A stretch of DNA of 8,553 nucleotides, taken from NCBI GenBank assembly GCA_005879435.1, contig VBKX01000561.1, positions 2,458 through 11,010 on the forward strand. The letters run 5' to 3'. Below, one piece after another: positions 6,625 to 8,553 of the stretch. How positions within the stretch are numbered: position 1 is the first letter of the stretch; the number at the start of each line of letters is the position of its first letter. The translations under genes and the position numbers were made by a program. This DNA comes from Deltaproteobacteria bacterium. Lineage in GTDB: Bacteria > Desulfobacterota > Binatia > UBA9968. The notes under the pieces are model-generated. The model was given only the letters and a program-made list of their open reading frames with translations, had not been told where the DNA came from and did no database searches.

Positions 6625-6634
6625 GAAAATCTTT

Positions 6635-6670
6635 GTTCCAGCCGTTACAATCGTTCCAGTCGTTCCAAAT
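6635..6670. repeat. 9-bp tandem array, left arm (four GTTCCA-type units)
   Basis: GTTCCA, GTTACA, GTTCCA and GTTCCA begin at 6635, 6644, 6653 and 6662, exactly 9 bases apart, each followed by a variable triplet. A decayed fifth unit (GTTTAG) starts at 6671. The array lies in the livK-livH spacer and faces an inverted counterpart at 6728-6763. Confidence 0.8.
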
Positions 6671-6727
6671 GTTTAGGATGGGAGACTGAACTTTATATCT
6701 CGGTGTTCTCCGATCGGGTTAAACGTC

Positions 6728-6763
6728 TGGAACTTTTTGAACGATTGGAACGTTTGGAACGCG
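6728..6763. repeat. 9-bp tandem array, right arm (four TGGAAC-type units)
   Basis: TGGAAC, TTGAAC, TGGAAC and TGGAAC begin at 6728, 6737, 6746 and 6755, again with an exact 9-base period. This is the reverse complement of the left array's core. Folded together, the two arms give an imperfect stem of about 40 bp around a 50-base centre, with mismatches mostly in the variable triplets. Confidence 0.8.
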
Positions 6764-6775
6764 GCGTCCTCGCCG
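6762..6775 (-). terminator. GC hairpin directly after the livK stop codon
   Basis: CGGCG and CGCCG (6762-6766 and 6771-6775) form a 5-bp stem with a 4-base loop immediately after the binding-protein TAA. No T-run follows. It is more likely an mRNA-stabilising or attenuating structure than a true terminator, since livHMGF must still be transcribed. Confidence 0.35.
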
Positions 6776-7966
6776 TTACAGTTTGCATCCCCGCGCCGGA
6801 TCGGCGAGGGCTTTGTGCGCGACGCTGACAAGTTTATTCTCACGGCCGACAACTTTGCGCAGGTAAATGTCCTGAATCGGGTTGTGCGCTTTCGACATCG
6901 TCCAGGCGCCGCGCGGGCTGTCGATCTTGGCCTTCTCCATGGCGGCGATCATTTCTTTTCTTTTGCTAATGTCGCCTTTTACCGCGTCGAGCCCGGTGGC
7001 GAGCAGCAGGCCGGCATCGTAACCCTGCACGGCGTAGACGTCGGGAGCAAACGTATAGGCTTTATAATAAGCGCTGCGGAAGTCGCGGTCGCGTTTTGTG
7101 TTCAATCCATCGGCGTAGTGTAGCGTGGTTTCGAGTCCTTGCGCCGCTTCTTCCGTCGCATCGAGCACGCCGTCGGTGAGAAAACCAGAGCCGAACAACG
7201 GGATGGTTTTTCTCAACCCGGCGGCTGCGTAATCTTTGATGAACTTTGCCGCGCCGCCACCGGCGAAGAACACAAACACGGCGTCCGGCTTGATTGAAGC
7301 GATCTCGGTCAGCAAGGCTTGGAATTCCACATTGGGAAACGGAATCCACAAGCCGCGCACCGATTTGCCACCGGCTTTGATGAAGCCTTCGGTAAAACCC
7401 GCGACCGCTTCTTCGCCGGCGCCGTATTTCCAAGCGAGGGATATAACATTGCGGATGCCGCGATCGGCGAGCACTTTGCCCATCGGATACGAAGGCTGCC
7501 AGTTAGAGAACGAAGTGCGAAAAATATTTGGCGAGCATAGCGCGCCGGTGGCGGCGTCGAGACCGGCGTTGGGAATGATCATGAGCGTATTATTTTCTTT
7601 GGCGATCTTGACCATACCCATCTGCACGCCGCTGTGCACGGTGCCAACCAGCACGTCGACCTTATCGCGCTGCACCAGCTTGTTGGTATTCTCCGGCGCT
7701 TTTGCCGGGTCGGCTTCGTCGTCAACCGTAAAATATTCTAGCTCACGTCCGCCGAGCTTGTTGCCGCGCTCGGCGACCGCAAGCTTAAACCCGTTGGTGA
7801 TGGCGACGCCGAGCTGCGCGTACGTGCCAGTATAGGGTAGCATCAATCCAACGCGGACCTTTTGTGTTTGCGCCAACGCCAGCGCCTTTGGTAGCAATGC
7901 GCCCGCCGTTAGCACGCCGGCCGAGGTCAAGAACTTTCTGCGGTTCACATTATGATTGAGTTCCAT
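6776..7966 (-). CDS. Tat-exported periplasmic binding protein of the Liv-type transporter (LivK-like, Peripla_BP_6)
   Basis: This is the periplasmic ligand-binding subunit feeding LivHMGF. The N-terminus carries a twin-arginine signal: NRRKFL at residues 8-13, then a hydrophobic stretch (LTSAGVLTAGALLPKALALA), with cleavage probably near ALAQ. The mature part begins with the family pattern KVRVGLMLPYTGTYAQLG and continues with type I two-lobe elements such as VDVLVGTVHSGVQMG, IKPDAVFVFFAGGGAAKFI and a late YAVQGYDAGLLLATGLDAV. Tat export suggests folding before export. ATG at 7966 gives 396 residues and has a G-rich Shine-Dalgarno-like run 4 bases upstream; ATG at 7978 (400 residues) is the alternative but has no upstream site. 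Similar proteins bind branched-chain amino acids, amides or aromatic acids. The CoA ligase upstream favours an aromatic carboxylate here, which is inference. Both flanking spacers carry inverted short-period arrays. Confidence 0.92.
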   Translation of the reverse strand: MELNHNVNRRKFLTSAGVLTAGALLPKALALAQTQKVRVGLMLPYTGTYAQLGVAITNGFKLAVAERGNKLGGRELEYFTVDDEADPAKAPENTNKLVQRDKVDVLVGTVHSGVQMGMVKIAKENNTLMIIPNAGLDAATGALCSPNIFRTSFSNWQPSYPMGKVLADRGIRNVISLAWKYGAGEEAVAGFTEGFIKAGGKSVRGLWIPFPNVEFQALLTEIASIKPDAVFVFFAGGGAAKFIKDYAAAGLRKTIPLFGSGFLTDGVLDATEEAAQGLETTLHYADGLNTKRDRDFRSAYYKAYTFAPDVYAVQGYDAGLLLATGLDAVKGDISKRKEMIAAMEKAKIDSPRGAWTMSKAHNPIQDIYLRKVVGRENKLVSVAHKALADPARGCKL

Positions 7967-7991
7967 CCAATCCCCCATATTCTAAACGCTA

Positions 7992-8015
7992 TGGATTTCT
8001 GGAGTCTTGGGAATC
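7992..8015. repeat. 8-bp tandem array, left arm (TGGA-type units)
   Basis: TGGATTTC, TGGAGTCT and TGGGAATC begin at 7992, 8000 and 8008, an exact 8-base period. A local TTCTGG/CCAGAA pairing (7998-8002 region with 8015-8020) could also form a smaller hairpin. The array lies between the CoA-ligase stop and the binding-protein start. Confidence 0.65.
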
Positions 8016-8027
8016 CAGAAGCCCATT

Positions 8028-8051
8028 ACTCCATCACTCCAATACTCCAGT
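8028..8051. repeat. 8-bp tandem array, right arm (ACTCCA units)
   Basis: ACTCCA starts at 8028, 8036 and 8044, exactly 8 bases apart, each followed by a variable pair. A decayed unit (AGCCCATT) precedes at 8020. It is the inverted counterpart of the TGGAGT-type units at 7992-8015 and sits just after the CoA-ligase stop codon on the minus strand. Confidence 0.75.
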
Positions 8052-8057
8052 TCATTC

Positions 8058-8553
8058 TCATATTTTCGCGCGCAGCTTGAAACGTTGAATCTTGCCGGTG
8101 GCGGTCTTCGGCAAGTCGTCGACGAATTCGATCCAGCGCGGGTATTTGTAGGGCGCGAGCCGGCCTTTTACGTATTGTTGAAGATCGGCGGCAAGACCCG
8201 GCGATTGCGCCGTATCAGGACGAAGCACGACGTAGGCTTTGGGTTTGATCAAGCCGCTTTCATCGGCGTGACCCACGACCGCCGCCTCAAGCACCGCGGC
8301 GTGAGAAGCGAGTGCGGACTCGACTTCGAAGGGGGAAACCCAAATCCCGCTCACTTTGAGCATGTCGTCGTTTCGTCCTGAGTAGATGAAATAGCCGTCA
8401 TCGCTTTCGCTGTATTTGTCGCCGCTGCGGGCCCAGGCACCGAGAAAGGTGTTGCGGCTCTTTTCGCGGTTGTTCCAGTAATACGCCGCGCTGGTCGGAC
8501 CGTTGACTTGAAGCTCGCCGATTTCACCTTTCGGCACAGGCTTGCCGTCTTCA
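8058..8553 (-). CDS. Benzoate-CoA-ligase-family AMP-binding enzyme (5' partial, C-terminal part)
   Basis: This cytoplasmic enzyme class activates an aromatic acid to its acyl-CoA via an acyl-adenylate, using ATP and CoA. Only the last ~165 residues are in the window; the frame is open to the right edge (…EDGKPVPKGEIGEL). Visible pieces are the GELQVNGPTSAAYYWNNREK segment, the adenylate-forming motif WARSGDKY, the hinge motif YSGRNDDMLKVSGIWVSPFE (around base 8380), and the C-terminal PKTATGKIQR motif whose lysine (codon 8091-8093) is the catalytic Lys of the adenylation half-reaction. The combination 'YYWNNREKSRNTF…DDMLKVSG-W-VSP-EVE…LIKPKAYVV' is characteristic of benzoate/4-hydroxybenzoate-CoA ligases, rather than fatty-acid or acetate ligases. 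It lies just upstream of the transporter genes on the same strand, suggesting co-expression with uptake of its substrate. Exact substrate is unknown because the substrate-binding N-terminal domain is outside. Confidence 0.88.
   Translation of the reverse strand, partial: EDGKPVPKGEIGELQVNGPTSAAYYWNNREKSRNTFLGAWARSGDKYSESDDGYFIYSGRNDDMLKVSGIWVSPFEVESALASHAAVLEAAVVGHADESGLIKPKAYVVLRPDTAQSPGLAADLQQYVKGRLAPYKYPRWIEFVDDLPKTATGKIQRFKLRAKI

Noticed and set aside
6635..6763. CRISPR-like array
   Set aside because: The 8-9 bp periods have no spacers of CRISPR length, and the two arms are inverted relative to each other.
7236..7835. 199-codon open frame opposite the binding-protein gene
   Set aside because: It is a low-complexity Ser/Ala/Pro product antisense to a clear Liv-type binding protein.

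Overview
The window (8,553 bases, moderately GC-rich, tightly packed) looks like the chromosome of an uncultured or environmental Gram-negative-type bacterium. The evidence is a Tat-exported periplasmic binding protein, two different ABC-type solute-binding proteins in one short stretch, an aromatic-acid CoA ligase, and GTG starts with good Shine-Dalgarno sites. The phylum cannot be fixed from sequence alone; a proteobacterium or a Binatota/Rokubacteria-like soil lineage is a guess. No rRNA, tRNA, CRISPR array, prophage or intact insertion sequence is seen.

Left part (1-2515, + strand). The C-terminal part of an NMT1/SsuA-type solute-binding protein enters from the left edge and ends at 798. 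After a 174-base spacer with two inverted repeats comes a complete 1-Cys peroxiredoxin (973-1629). A perfect 15-bp hairpin follows it. Next is an unrecognised small membrane protein (about 1829-2488), whose last ~50 codons run through inverted repeats and may not be native.

Middle (2516-3280, - strand). A HAD-fold 5'(3')-deoxyribonucleotidase-like protein converges on the membrane protein. It is separated from the next operon by a spacer with a terminator-like hairpin and a possible promoter.

Right part (3281-8553, all - strand, so read right to left). This is one apparent transcription unit: the C-terminal part of a benzoate-CoA-ligase-family enzyme (running off the right edge), a Tat-exported LivK-type binding protein, permeases LivH and LivM, and ATPases LivG and LivF. 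LivH/LivM are 7 bases apart, and LivM/LivG and LivG/LivF both overlap by ATGA, so the four core transporter genes are probably translationally coupled. With a CoA ligase at the head, the simplest reading is uptake of an aromatic carboxylate (benzoate or a relative) and its trapping as a CoA thioester, not branched-chain amino acid import.

The least ordinary feature is in the two non-coding spacers on either side of the binding-protein gene. Each holds a short-period tandem array facing an inverted copy of itself: four 9-bp units facing four (6635-6763), and three 8-bp units facing three (7992-8051). Both share a TGGA/TCCA core. They could fold into large imperfect stems around the binding-protein message, and they are the best candidates for follow-up. 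The protein-coding genes otherwise belong to known families, and no new multi-gene system is evident.
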